A stretch of 64,000 bases of DNA from positions 62,001 to 126,000 of the forward strand of contig CAVRCG010000004.1 of NCBI GenBank assembly GCA_963719525.1. Reading direction: 5' to 3'. Both the position numbers and the translations under genes were made by a program. Shown piece by piece: positions 18,601 to 27,441 of this stretch; position 1 is the stretch's first letter, and the number at the start of each line of letters is the position of its first letter. Under the pieces are notes generated by a model, which was not told where the DNA came from, made no database searches, and was given only the letters and a program-made list of their open reading frames with translations. The DNA is from Bernardetia sp963719525. Its GTDB lineage: Bacteria; Bacteroidota; Bacteroidia; Cytophagales; Bernardetiaceae.

Positions 18601-21220
18601 TTTGGAGACCAACATCTCCTTGCAGATTATCCAAATCCATTCCTGTAATATCTGCATCTAATAAAAGAGCAACTGTCAATGGTTCTTCATAGAGATTAAG
18701 AGCTTGCAAATCAGCCTTTTTCAAATCTAAATCGACAACAAATTTAGGACTAAGCGAATCCCAAACCACATTACCCACAAAGTCAAAGGTTAGATTTTTG
18801 TCTTTCATGTTTAGCTTTCCATCGTAAGACATTCCATCAACTGTTCCATCGATTTTCAAATCTTTATAGACATATTTCTGAAACTCAAACTTATTTACAT
18901 TTCCATCAATGGTCGCTTTTATAACTTCTGGATCAAAACCACTACCATCAGCCGTAAGCTGTAAATCTGCAATTCCTAACGTAGTATCTTGCAAAATTTT
19001 ACCTAATTGAGCATTTTCTACAAGTGCAGTAATGTTGTATGAAGGAGTAGATGTTTCAGAAATAGCATTTTTCATTGTGCCTTTTGCACCAACATTACCC
19101 AAAGCTGTATTGAGTTTTGTATCGGTTTCAAAGTCATTTAAAAATCCTGTAAAGACAATATTTCCATCTACTGTTGGAGGTAAAGTAAGGTTTGAAGGAA
19201 TCATTTTTTTAGGCAACCAACTTTTTACATCACTCAAATAAATCAAAAACTGTTTGGTAGCAATGTCTAAATACATTTTTTGTGGGTCGGTCGGATTTTT
19301 CACTGTTCCACCTAATTGAATTTTTGTTCTGTCCAAATTAGCCATAAATTCTACAAACATATCACTCATCGAACCCTTTGCAGCAGCCGTAATCGAAATA
19401 TTTTGAGGAAAATTATAACCTGCTGGAAGTGTTCCACGAGGAACAAGTTTTTGCAAATCGGCACGGGAAGAAGTCAGTTTGTTTACCTTTGCATCAAGAT
19501 ACAGATTATCAACATTAGGCAATCCTTTTACTTTTCCATTTACTAACAAATGAGTATTATTAAGTCCTTTTATCTGGAAATCTTTAAGAGTTGCATCGTT
19601 TGCTTTTCCTGTCGCTTGACCAGAAATTTTGATTGTTTCGGTAGTTTTTTTCGAAAAACCCATCTGGTCTGCTAAGTCTGGAGCAAAATAAAATACATCG
19701 GCAAGCGCAATTTCTGTTCCGTCCAAATTAATCTCTACATCAGCATTTTCCCAATCTGTAGCTATGTTTTCAAGTGCAGCAGCAAGTTTTACAGTTTGTC
19801 CTATCTTACTTCTTGTTGTCTGAATATTTAGTTTTGTAACCGAAACACCAGCCGAATCCATACGGATATTTCCATCAAAATCGGTCAGTTCAAACTGCTC
19901 TCTATTGTCTGTCGCCTGAATTGTTTTTATATCAGCCGAAATGTTATCAGGATAAAATTTGAAATTTTCAGCTTCAACAGCAATATCTTTAAAGTGAATG
20001 TGATTTGTATCAAAACCATATTCTATTTTATCAATTTTATCATTATCAAAAACGATTTCGTTATCAGCCAGAATTAAATTTTTAACTTGAATAACCCACG
20101 GTTTTCCTTTGTCTTCTTCTGTTCCTGCTACTTGTTGCGCTTCGTGAGCTACTGTTTCGGCAGACTCATTTATGGCAGAATCTAAAGCCGTCGTAACTAA
20201 TCCTTGTTTGTAAGAAAGGTAAGTTTTCTTTAGTGCGACTTCTTTTATGATGATTTCCTGTGTTCCTAAATTGGTTTCTTGTGCATCGATGGAAAGCGTT
20301 CCTAATTTTGCGTCAACCTGCTGTCCTGTAACATTACTTTGATAAAATGCCGTTATATTTTCAAAATCAATTTTGTTCATATTGACTTGAAAACCTATTT
20401 CTGTACTTGTCGTATCTGGTTTTTCTTCTGGACGTTTTGGAGGTAATTTGGTCTGGACATAACGAACATCTGTATCTTTCAAGAGCAAACTATGAACAGT
20501 AAAGCTCAAATTTTTCAAATCAAAATCATTTACATCAACTTTTATTTGTCCAATTTTTCCCTCAATATCATTTCCATTAAAACGGTCATCAAATTTTGCA
20601 TTAATATTTTCAAAATCAATTCCACCCAAAGAAATTACCAAACCAGCACCTGAAGTGGTATCATTTGCTTCAATTTGTGTAGTCGTTTGATCATCAGCCG
20701 TTTTAGCCGAATCGGTTGGCGCAAAAGCAGTGTTTAAAAAGTCAATATTGGAAGTGCTATCTTCTGCAATCCAAATATTTGCATAGACATCTTTTAGCTT
20801 TACTTCCGTAATTTGAAGTTTCTTATTTATCAAAGCAAACGGATTTATATCAGCCTCAAAATGACCTGCATAAAGCAATGTATCTTGCTGTTGGTCTTCA
20901 ATATAAAGTCCATTTATAGATAATCCTAAAGGCAAACTAAGTCGTATCGTTTCAACTTCTACCTTCGTAGTCAGTTTTTTGGAGAGAAAATCTTCTGCTT
21001 TTCCTGTCAGAAAATCCTGTACAGGTGGAAGAAAAAGAAGGATAAAAACGAGAGCTAAAAGTCCGAAAATCGAACCAAAAATCCACATAAAAACCTTTGC
21101 TATCGTCCACAAAACACGTCTTGTTTTAGATTTTGGTTTTTTTGGAGTAGTAGGTTGATTGTCAGTATTTTTAGTAGCGTTTTTGGAAAACTTATGTTTT
21201 ATTTTTTGGAGGAAGTTCAT
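15626..21220 (-). CDS. tamB: TamB-like translocation and assembly module protein
   Basis: 1864 residues. An N-terminal cytoplasmic stretch and one transmembrane helix (about 38-65), a very long AsmA/TamB-type beta-groove region, and the conserved TamB C-terminal domain (about 1400-1780: GTDLTYILPESE, GRYEITDGIYKLNFF, FEVLLKMKGEILNPEINF, GLSFDLNSYEDYSTGES). TamB-like proteins span the periplasm and move lipids or help outer-membrane protein assembly; in Bacteroidota they pair with a TamA-like Omp85 protein, not present here. Odd features are a Q6 run near 1735 and a final tail of about 70 residues made mostly of Lys and Glu, encoded by a nearly pure purine tract. Many apparent frames on the opposite strand are shadows. 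Confidence 0.93.
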   Translation of the reverse strand: MNFLQKIKHKFSKNATKNTDNQPTTPKKPKSKTRRVLWTIAKVFMWIFGSIFGLLALVFILLFLPPVQDFLTGKAEDFLSKKLTTKVEVETIRLSLPLGLSINGLYIEDQQQDTLLYAGHFEADINPFALINKKLQITEVKLKDVYANIWIAEDSTSNIDFLNTAFAPTDSAKTADDQTTTQIEANDTTSGAGLVISLGGIDFENINAKFDDRFNGNDIEGKIGQIKVDVNDFDLKNLSFTVHSLLLKDTDVRYVQTKLPPKRPEEKPDTTSTEIGFQVNMNKIDFENITAFYQSNVTGQQVDAKLGTLSIDAQETNLGTQEIIIKEVALKKTYLSYKQGLVTTALDSAINESAETVAHEAQQVAGTEEDKGKPWVIQVKNLILADNEIVFDNDKIDKIEYGFDTNHIHFKDIAVEAENFKFYPDNISADIKTIQATDNREQFELTDFDGNIRMDSAGVSVTKLNIQTTRSKIGQTVKLAAALENIATDWENADVEINLDGTEIALADVFYFAPDLADQMGFSKKTTETIKISGQATGKANDATLKDFQIKGLNNTHLLVNGKVKGLPNVDNLYLDAKVNKLTSSRADLQKLVPRGTLPAGYNFPQNISITAAAKGSMSDMFVEFMANLDRTKIQLGGTVKNPTDPQKMYLDIATKQFLIYLSDVKSWLPKKMIPSNLTLPPTVDGNIVFTGFLNDFETDTKLNTALGNVGAKGTMKNAISETSTPSYNITALVENAQLGKILQDTTLGIADLQLTADGSGFDPEVIKATIDGNVNKFEFQKYVYKDLKIDGTVDGMSYDGKLNMKDKNLTFDFVGNVVWDSLSPKFVVDLDLKKADLQALNLYEEPLTVALLLDADITGMDLDNLQGDVGLQKVIITTKDKDFRIDSAAFVSISQKGETNIDLRSDILSAKIEANVDFSTFAATLKNHINTYIEIDPIDKNAETGNQEIDFDIRIHKSELLTALVPSLTKFDPASLKGQYRSASKKLEIIGNFPSVTYSGIAMDSLTINVDSDNQALNYRIGVAEVTNGTFQFEHPLISGKAANNKADLVVNIKDEKGKERFELTTFLERPDTTKFIVSLAPTQILNYEDWSVRKGNQIILGEKMSIKNFLLSNQNQTLSAETTNDDKDLVARFTNFELATLADIAAPDDTTKLAAGQLNGKVDLQNFQTEMQFLADLTIKDLMVFDSPLGNLAIKAENSNAKDRYDVDVKLTGENKLSLTGYYNAAKDAGDALNMDLKIQQINLDKIEGLAMGSLQDMKGTITGDLKVTGKTTKPNIVGDVDFNQAAFFVTASGTYLHLEKETINFDTKGIAFNRFTLQDKKDNALYINGRVDMPTFTDLKLNLDIKSDKFLFVDAKKSENKREEQMMYGKALAGIDVQVKGSATSPVVTANVNVLEGTDLTYILPESEVATIEKEGVVEFVDRDFYTDSLISLEPKKDTTQYGTDMDIRAVVKIDPAAKVNVEIDPANRLEIQGGGDINFNLNPSGEMSLTGRYEITDGIYKLNFFNVAKRDFKIQKGSSITFYGDIMDMKADITAVHEVEAASYELMANQLGSASESELNKYKQKLPFEVLLKMKGEILNPEINFDIDIADEERGAMGGTINTRLQLLNKQESELNKQVFALLILGGFISENPLDRAQGEMGFAESTARNTVSGLLTDQLNKLADKNLSGIGLSFDLNSYEDYSTGESQNRTELGINLKKSFMDDRLTFQVGTNVDLEGEAAQQQQQQGLSSITGDIVISYLLTEDGRYKVEISRENSYAGVIDGQIIQTGAALIFVREYDKFSELFGKDKEAEKLKKEQEKREKERKEESKRKKEQEEEEEKEKKEKEKEEEEENTTSSLDLILQHREEDFDLEMDIFL

Positions 21221-21758
21221 AGAATAAGAAAGAAATAGTAAGCAAAAAAATGGACGCTAAAAAATGGTTTGCGTTGTAATGGTTTTAACGTGAAAATTAG
21301 TGTTTTTGTTTGCCTATGTTTTCTTTTCTTTAATGTAGAAATAATTTTATTCAAAAATTCAAAGTTACAGATATTTCAAAGATAGAGAAGTGGCTTTTTA
21401 CCTACTCTACTATTTAGTTAGATGCTCTAAAAGTCTGTAAGTAATTACAACAAACACTTCAAGATTTGCAAATAAATATTGTTTGTTTACTCTACGTATA
21501 ACTTTTTCAAATATTTTATCATAACTAAAGTTAATACAAGGTAAGGAATAAGAATTAAATAAACTGCTATTTTAATTGTAATTAATTGATAATCAGTAAT
21601 TTGAAATCGTAATTGGCTTCGCCGAGCTTACGGTTAGCTACACTGATTATTTCATAATTGACTTCGTCGTCCTTCAGTTCGTAATTTTCAATTGGCTTCG
21701 CCAAGCTAACGGTTAGCTTCGCTGCTTTAACAGGTAGCAATTGTTCCTAAGTAATAAG
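21221..21758. other. 538-bp spacer between TamB and the beta-helix lipoprotein
   Basis: No gene seen. The half near 21600-21745 is a GCTTCGC repeat (see separate entry). The rest is A+T-rich and should contain the TamB promoter. No terminator hairpin for the lipoprotein gene was recognised. Confidence 0.5.
21608..21745 (+). repeat. GCTTCGC repeat, family B, longest copy
   Basis: Contains two internal copies of TAATTGGCTTCGCC or CAATTGGCTTCGCC followed by GAGCTTACGGTTAGC or AAGCTAACGGTTAGC, at about 21610 and 21687. Between them is GATTATTTCATAATTGACTT, CGTCGTCCTTCAGTTCGTAA. The middle part matches 46681-46731 closely, and the end (TTAGCTTCGCTGCTTTAA) matches 4970-5004 on the minus strand. 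Non-coding and unlike its A+T-rich surroundings in base composition. Confidence 0.75.
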
Positions 21759-22802
21759 TTACAACTGGTCAGCACCAACATCTAAATTAGAACTAGTTCT
21801 ACTATCTCCATCAAAATCAAGAGCAGGAAATGGAATTATTCCAACGGCAGCATTAACGGCAGCTGAGTAATTTGTGATGTGTAGGTTTCTATTAGCAAAA
21901 TTTACAAATCCAATATCTACCGAACTTTTTATGTTATTAGTTTCAAAATAAGGCAAGGACGAAAATATAAAGGTAGTTTTGTCATCGGTTCGTATCAAAA
22001 CATTTCCCAAAATAGAAAAAGAAACATCACTTAGAGCATCATTTATTCCGATAGAAGAATTCGAATTAGAAACTAGCGTGTTAAAACGAATAAGAGCTTT
22101 ACCTATATGATTAGCAGTAGTTCCATTGCTCGCCAGATTAATTCCTCTTTTTCCATTGTCGTAAATAATATTATTTTCAATGAGCAACTCTTGAGAATTA
22201 GCTGGATGGTCTGAATAATAACTGATTCCGTGGTCAGTTGCATTAAAAAGTTCATTTCTTGAAATGATTCCATACGTTCTGATGCTGATGCAGTTTCCTT
22301 GATCGTTTAGAATGTCATAGATTTTATTTTCTGTAATGACTACATTGAAGCCTTGAAAATAAATACCGTGATGTGGCGAACCAAACTGACTAGAAGTATT
22401 ATCGGTAGCTATGTTATAAATCTGATTTCCTTTTATAAGTGTATTGATATGATTTTCTGGAGCAAGAATTCCGTTACTTTTTACATTAAAAATTTGATTG
22501 TTTATTATTTTTACTCCCTTCGAAGAACCACTATTTCTAAACCTAATTGCATTTCCTGAAATATTTTTGAAAGTAGAGTTTTCAACACAAAGATTATCTG
22601 CATTCCTTATTTGAAGTCCGTCGCCATCAATATTTTCAAAAACACAATTTCTTATAATTGTTCCGTCATATTTATGTCCGTCTATAAGTACAGTAGAATT
22701 AAATGTTTTGTTTTCTATAATTCCTGCTGGCACATTTGTTTGAATGGCATCTTTTTTACAGCTAATTAAGGCTAATAAAAAAAGTAGTGATATAAACTTC
22801 AT
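21759..22802 (-). CDS. right-handed parallel beta-helix lipoprotein
   Basis: 347 residues with a lipoprotein signal (LFLLALISC, cysteine at about residue 15). The body is built from parallel beta-helix coils of the NosD/PbH1 type, seen as repeated asparagine ladders: NCVFENIDGDGLQIRNADN, NSTFKNISGNAIRFRN, NNQIFNVKSNGI, NEL and NNIIYDNGKRGINL. It ends in a short LDVGADQ motif found at the end of many secreted choice-of-anchor and PbH1 proteins. Probably binds or cleaves polysaccharide at the cell surface; no catalytic residues could be assigned. Confidence 0.82.
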   Translation of the reverse strand: MKFISLLFLLALISCKKDAIQTNVPAGIIENKTFNSTVLIDGHKYDGTIIRNCVFENIDGDGLQIRNADNLCVENSTFKNISGNAIRFRNSGSSKGVKIINNQIFNVKSNGILAPENHINTLIKGNQIYNIATDNTSSQFGSPHHGIYFQGFNVVITENKIYDILNDQGNCISIRTYGIISRNELFNATDHGISYYSDHPANSQELLIENNIIYDNGKRGINLASNGTTANHIGKALIRFNTLVSNSNSSIGINDALSDVSFSILGNVLIRTDDKTTFIFSSLPYFETNNIKSSVDIGFVNFANRNLHITNYSAAVNAAVGIIPFPALDFDGDSRTSSNLDVGADQL

Positions 22803-22968
22803 TGTGTTGTTTGGTTATTATCTAATATAAATAGTTTATTTTGCTTTCTACGAAGCACTACTTACAAACTGCTTAACTTCTTTATGAATTTGTTTGAATA
22901 AACTCTTAACTTGCTTACTTGTTATAGAGAATTAATTTAAAATCAATCAACTAACCTAATAAATCAAT

Positions 22969-24762
22969 ATGAATTTTAAAACTATTTTTTCACTACTACT
23001 ATCAGTATTACTTTTTATAAGTATTTCCATTTCAAGTTTTGCTCAAAACATTACTTATAAAATAGAATTTCCAGCACCTCAAACACATTATGCAAGTGTT
23101 ATGATTAGAGTAAATGAAATTCCGAAAGACAAAGAAACGATTGATTTTGTAATGCCTGTTTGGGCTCCTGGTTCTTATCTTATCCGTGAATTTGCCAAAG
23201 GTGTAGAGGCTGTAAGTTCGGATTCTGATCTTAAAAAAATATCAAAAAATGTATGGCAAGTTCAGACCAACGGCAAGTCAAGTGTAAATCTAATGTATGA
23301 AGTTTATGGTTTTGAGCATTCTGTTCGTACAAGTTTTATCAATGCTTCTCACGCTGCACTTATCCCGACAAGTATTTTTATGTATATCGATGGAATGAAA
23401 GAAGAAAAAGCGACTTTAGAAATCGTAAAACCAGAAGGTTGGAAAACTATCTCTACATCACTTAAAACGAAAAACGGAAAAGAAAACATTTTTGATATTC
23501 CTAATTACGATATTTTAGCAGATTCTCCTATCGAAATAGGCAATCAAGATATTTTGACTTTCGAAGCAGCAGGCGTAAAACATTCTGTTGTCATGTATGG
23601 AAAAGGAAATTATGATGAAGCCAAAATAACGAAAGATATGGCCAAAATTGTAGAAGAAGCAACGAAAGTTTGGGGAGAAAATCCAGCAGAAGATTATCAG
23701 TTTATTGTTCATAATTCGGCTCGTGGTGGTGGTGGATTAGAACACCTTAATTCTACCAGTTTGGTCGTCGATAGAATGTCTTATGGAACAGAAAAAGGTT
23801 ATTTAGGTTATTTGGGTTTGGTGGCTCACGAATATTTTCATCTTTGGAATGTAAAGCGTTTGCGTCCTTTTGCGCTCACAAATTATGATTACACGCAAGA
23901 ACAGCACACCAATTTATTATGGATTTTTGAAGGTTTTACTTCTTATTACGATGAATTACTTCTGACTAGAGCTGGTTTTGTAGATGATACTTATTATCTC
24001 AATACACTTTCAGGGAATATTTCGGCAGCCGAAAACAAGAAAGGTAGAAATGTTCAGCCTGTAACGGAAGCGAGTTTTGATGCGTGGATAAAGGCTTACC
24101 GTCCGAATGAAAATTCTGGAAATACAACCGTTTCGTACTACGGACAGGGAAGTGTTTATGCTGCGATGTTAGATTTAATGATTATTGAAGCCACCGATAC
24201 AGACAAAAATCTGGATGATGTAATGCGTTATTTATACAATGAATATTACAAAAAACAAAAGCGAGGTTATACAGATGCAGAATTTCAGGCAGCCGTTGGA
24301 ATGATTGCAGGAAAGCCGTTCGAATCGTTTTTTGATAATGTAGTTTATGGAACGCAGATGCCAGATTACGCCACTTATTTGGGTTATGCAGGTCTTAAAT
24401 TAATGGTTTCTTCGAATCCTACAAAAGCAACTTTAGGAATTAGAACATCTGAAAGTAGTGGAAATTTGAAAGTAAGAAGTACAGAACGAGATGGCGCAGC
24501 GTATAAGCAAGGATTAAATGTAGATGACGAAATTATTGCAGCCGATAATTTTAGAATTACCTCAAATGGAGAACTTACGGAAATTTTACAATACAAAAAT
24601 GTAGGCGATGAAGTAACTTTGCTTATTGCTCGTGACGGACTTTTGCAAACGCTTATCATAAAACTAGAAGCCGATGATACAAAAGGATATAGAATAGAAA
24701 AAATTGAGAATCCTTCTAAAAAACAAGAGAAAGTATATAAAAAATGGTTTGAGAAAAAATAG
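22969..24762 (+). CDS. M61 family glycyl aminopeptidase with PDZ domain
   Basis: 597 residues with a signal peptide (about 1-25, ending SFAQ). An N-terminal beta domain (FVMPVWAPGSYLIREFAKGVE), the M61 zinc catalytic domain with H287-E288-x2-H291 in LVAHEYFHLWNVKRLRP and the downstream glutamate in WIFEGFTSYY, and a C-terminal PDZ domain (about 470-570; YKQGLNVDDEIIAADNFRI). This is the standard M61 architecture. It likely trims peptides in the periplasm. A strong bidirectional terminator follows. Confidence 0.95.
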   Translation: MNFKTIFSLLLSVLLFISISISSFAQNITYKIEFPAPQTHYASVMIRVNEIPKDKETIDFVMPVWAPGSYLIREFAKGVEAVSSDSDLKKISKNVWQVQTNGKSSVNLMYEVYGFEHSVRTSFINASHAALIPTSIFMYIDGMKEEKATLEIVKPEGWKTISTSLKTKNGKENIFDIPNYDILADSPIEIGNQDILTFEAAGVKHSVVMYGKGNYDEAKITKDMAKIVEEATKVWGENPAEDYQFIVHNSARGGGGLEHLNSTSLVVDRMSYGTEKGYLGYLGLVAHEYFHLWNVKRLRPFALTNYDYTQEQHTNLLWIFEGFTSYYDELLLTRAGFVDDTYYLNTLSGNISAAENKKGRNVQPVTEASFDAWIKAYRPNENSGNTTVSYYGQGSVYAAMLDLMIIEATDTDKNLDDVMRYLYNEYYKKQKRGYTDAEFQAAVGMIAGKPFESFFDNVVYGTQMPDYATYLGYAGLKLMVSSNPTKATLGIRTSESSGNLKVRSTERDGAAYKQGLNVDDEIIAADNFRITSNGELTEILQYKNVGDEVTLLIARDGLLQTLIIKLEADDTKGYRIEKIENPSKKQEKVYKKWFEKK

Positions 24763-24777
24763 TCTCCAACTTTAATT

Positions 24778-24831
24778 AAAAAAATCCTTCAAAATCATTG
24801 TTTTACATGATGATTTTGAAGGATTTTTTCG
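24778..24831. terminator. bidirectional intrinsic terminator
   Basis: Long stem AAAAAATCCTTCAAAATCAT / ATGATTTTGAAGGATTTTTT with a loop of about 11 bases. It serves the M61 gene (plus) and the convergent 147-residue protein gene (minus). Confidence 0.92.
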
Positions 24832-24905
24832 TTCTTTACTGTGATAGTAAAATCATTCAAACTTAGAAACAGTTTGTAAATAGATACTAACACTAATTTA
24901 CAAAC

Positions 24906-25349
24906 TTACTTTTTTACTGATTTTTCTTCCTCAAACCATTCTAAACCCTTCTCAACAGAATCAAAAAGTCTAAGATGATAACCTATCTCTGAAAGCTCGG
25001 TATTTTCTGCTAACTCTTCAGCAGAAAGCTGAGAAAAAATATCTCCACCTTGAATGATAGCTTCATAAGTCATTCCTAGTTCAACCATTTTAGGATTAAA
25101 AACATTTGTAAACCAATCGTTTACTTTATCAAAAGCTCCTTCAAATTCTATAATCACAGAAACAAGGTGTGTAAATTTATGTTCAAGAACTAAATCGATT
25201 ACTTCATAGTGTAGCTTTTTCAGTTCTTCTGGCAAACAGATGCCTTTCATTTCTTGTAAAATAATGTGAGGATGTTTTTTTAATTGATAAATATGAGCAA
25301 ACTCTTCTTTCAATTCATTTTCTACAGTAGCTAATAGTTTTCTTTCCAT
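24906..25349 (-). CDS. conserved hypothetical protein, possibly SpoIIAA/STAS-like
   Basis: 147 residues, soluble, no signal peptide. The arrangement of an N-terminal strand, alternating helices and strands, and the ending LRLFDSVEKGLEWFEEE recalls SpoIIAA-like single-domain proteins of Bacteroidota, where a helix with that pattern closes the fold. This is a fold-level guess only. Monocistronic and convergent with the M61 gene. Confidence 0.6.
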   Translation of the reverse strand: MERKLLATVENELKEEFAHIYQLKKHPHIILQEMKGICLPEELKKLHYEVIDLVLEHKFTHLVSVIIEFEGAFDKVNDWFTNVFNPKMVELGMTYEAIIQGGDIFSQLSAEELAENTELSEIGYHLRLFDSVEKGLEWFEEEKSVKK

Positions 25350-25542
25350 GTTTTATAAAGATTAGTTAGTTTGTGATTATTGACTATCAACGCTAACTTA
25401 CCTTAAATGTTAATCTTTCTGTGAAACTTTTTGTCAAAAAAGGAATAATTTCTTTCACAAAAAAAAGCCATTTACAATAAATTGGAAAAGGCTTTCTAGA
25501 ATGTAAATACTTACAAGTAAAATTTCTTAGCTATACTTTCTA

Positions 25543-26001
25543 TTATTCGTCTCCTCCTTTAGAAGCTGCATAATAGATTTTGAGAGCTTCTGTTTCACGA
25601 AGTTCTTCACGAACATCAATCACTACTCCCATATCCAAACCGACATCACCTTTTATAGCTACACGAAAACGGTTTTTATCTACTTCGGGTACATTTGCCA
25701 TTGCTTCTATAACAAACTGTTGTACTTGTTCTAGATTAATAAATACATCGTTTACTTGAATGCGAGGCGCACTACCAAACTGGTCTTCTTCCTTTGGTTT
25801 ACCAATATAAATATTAGCGACCAAATTAGCTTTCTCCATTTTTTGTACTTGATTTGCTTGTGGCAGAAGTACATTTACTTTAAGTGTATTTTCTCTCATT
25901 ACAGTCGAAACCATAAAGAAAAAAAGCAACATAAAAATAATATCTGGTAAGGCAGCCGTAGGTATTTCTGGAGCTGCTTTTTCTTTCTTTTTTAAAGGCA
26001 T
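25543..26001 (-). CDS. ExbD/TolR-family biopolymer transport protein, distal copy
   Basis: 152 residues: a basic N-terminus (MPLKKKEKAAPEIP), one transmembrane helix (about 17-38, LPDIIFMLLFFFMVSTVMRE) containing the ExbD aspartate (D20) that conducts protons, then a periplasmic domain. It is the last gene of the ExbB/membrane protein/ExbD/ExbD series, 112 bp after the previous gene. With ExbB it turns proton-motive force into work for TonB-type transport or a related machine. Two different ExbD genes next to each other are common in Bacteroidota. Confidence 0.9.
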   Translation of the reverse strand: MPLKKKEKAAPEIPTAALPDIIFMLLFFFMVSTVMRENTLKVNVLLPQANQVQKMEKANLVANIYIGKPKEEDQFGSAPRIQVNDVFINLEQVQQFVIEAMANVPEVDKNRFRVAIKGDVGLDMGVVIDVREELRETEALKIYYAASKGGDE

Positions 26002-26113
26002 GCTATTTCTAGTTTAGAAATGTTATATCTGTGTATTCTGTGTTATTTTCAGTAATAATTAATCTTTATAATCAATTATTACTTTGCTAAATCTTAAATT
26101 CTAGTAAAATAAA

Positions 26114-26698
26114 TTACTTTGCTCCTCCACTACCTGTTGGCTCGGCATCAGATACATTAAGAGGATATTTATCTTTAGCTAATTTATAACGGTCTTTATT
26201 TACTTGTGTATCCTGTCTGGATATATCTAAGAAATCCTCAACAGTAATTTTTTCTCCTAATTCTTTAGTCAGATATTCTGCTCTAAGTTCATTGTATCCT
26301 TGCAAAACTTCATCTAAAACGGTCAGATAAACAGTATAATCTGTACCTCTATCTGTTTTGATTGAAATAATAGCATCTTTAGGACTTACAGAAAGCTCAG
26401 GATCGACACCATAATTAGATACGTGTTTTTTGACATCCTTTTTTATCTGGCTCATTTTTCCTTCGTCTCCTTCAATAAGCAATTCATTACTAGAATTGAT
26501 GATAACTTTATAAACATTTCGTTTATTAAGTTCTACTGGAGGAACTTCGCCTTCTGGTTTTGGTGCTAAATCTCTATAAACACCTTTTTCGGAAGCAATA
26601 CGAGTAGTTACTAAGAAAAAGATAAGTAATAGAAAGGCAATGTCTGCCATCGAACTTGCGTTTACGGCTACATCTCCACGTCTTTTTTTCTTTGCCAT
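26114..26698 (-). CDS. ExbD/TolR-family biopolymer transport protein, proximal copy
   Basis: 194 residues. Positive N-terminus (MAKKKRRGDVAVNASSMADI), a transmembrane helix (about 18-38) with the proton-path aspartate D19, then a periplasmic domain with LLIEGDEG and ISIKTDRGTDYTVYLTVLDEVL, as in Bacteroidota ExbD. It is longer than the second copy by a C-terminal extension rich in charged residues that ends in GSGGAK. It lies 11 bp after the 175-residue membrane protein gene, so co-transcribed. Confidence 0.92.
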   Translation of the reverse strand: MAKKKRRGDVAVNASSMADIAFLLLIFFLVTTRIASEKGVYRDLAPKPEGEVPPVELNKRNVYKVIINSSNELLIEGDEGKMSQIKKDVKKHVSNYGVDPELSVSPKDAIISIKTDRGTDYTVYLTVLDEVLQGYNELRAEYLTKELGEKITVEDFLDISRQDTQVNKDRYKLAKDKYPLNVSDAEPTGSGGAK

Positions 26699-26709
26699 AA
26701 CTTAAATTT

Positions 26710-27237
26710 TTATTTAAATGAACGAGTTACTTCGCCTAAAATAGCTCCTACAAAAGCGACTATTATCATAACATAAGTCATAATAAGTACGCCTCCAATA
26801 TATTTTGAACCTGCTTCTCCCATTTCTACATCTGTAGTACTTACTGGAGTATTGTCTGCAAAAGCAAAACAAATAAAGAAGAGAACAGCTAAAACGCCTA
26901 ACGAAATGGCTATTTTAACAAGTGATTTTGGGTCTTGAGTAATTGTATAAACCAAAGGAAGTACAATAGCTGCAATCATTGCGAAGCCTACAAGCACATA
27001 AGAGAGAGGAATAAACCAATCTGCTACAGCATTACCTGTAATTTGTTCTTCTACCTTTGTTGGTAATTTTACTTTGTCCATTAAGTCATCAGTAATTTCT
27101 GTATAACCTTTTTCTTCTACGGCTTGCTTTAATGCTAATTCTTTTTGTTTAGGATAGCCCGAACAGCCATAAATTCCAAAAACAACGAATAGAACGAGAA
27201 CAACGCCATAGACTATTATAGAAAGATATTTTTGCAT
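26710..27237 (-). CDS. membrane protein of the ExbB/ExbD cluster, unknown role
   Basis: 175 residues with four hydrophobic segments (about 5-25, 74-96, 105-127, 147-170). It lies between ExbB and the first ExbD, an arrangement I associate with Bacteroidota ExbB/ExbD clusters. Between helices 1 and 2 is a polar loop of about 45 residues. No catalytic motif is evident. A role as accessory subunit of the proton channel is an inference from position alone. Confidence 0.75.
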   Translation of the reverse strand: MQKYLSIIVYGVVLVLFVVFGIYGCSGYPKQKELALKQAVEEKGYTEITDDLMDKVKLPTKVEEQITGNAVADWFIPLSYVLVGFAMIAAIVLPLVYTITQDPKSLVKIAISLGVLAVLFFICFAFADNTPVSTTDVEMGEAGSKYIGGVLIMTYVMIIVAFVGAILGEVTRSFK

Positions 27238-27441
27238 AATTCTTTTTATCTAATATGAGTATTCTAGGGTAAATCTGAGATAAATCTAATATAAATTGGG
27301 AATGAAAGTAATAATTCTAATAGAATCTAATCTTTGAATTATCTACTAATTAAGTAAGAAACATAAACTACAATAGAGTAGGTGCGCTACGTTTGAGAAA
27401 GGCAACGCACCTCATTTTTTACTTTAGTTTGTCTCAACTAA

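Noticed and set aside
15616..19546. Many frames of 60-116 codons on the plus strand opposite TamB
   Set aside because: Antisense shadows of one long coding gene, with low-complexity compositions (Ser/Phe-rich opposite the Lys/Glu tail).
27382..27413. Hairpin AGGTGCG/CGCACCT after exbB as an intrinsic terminator
   Set aside because: No T-run follows on the minus strand and the downstream genes belong to the same cluster; it could attenuate, but I could not support a terminator call.
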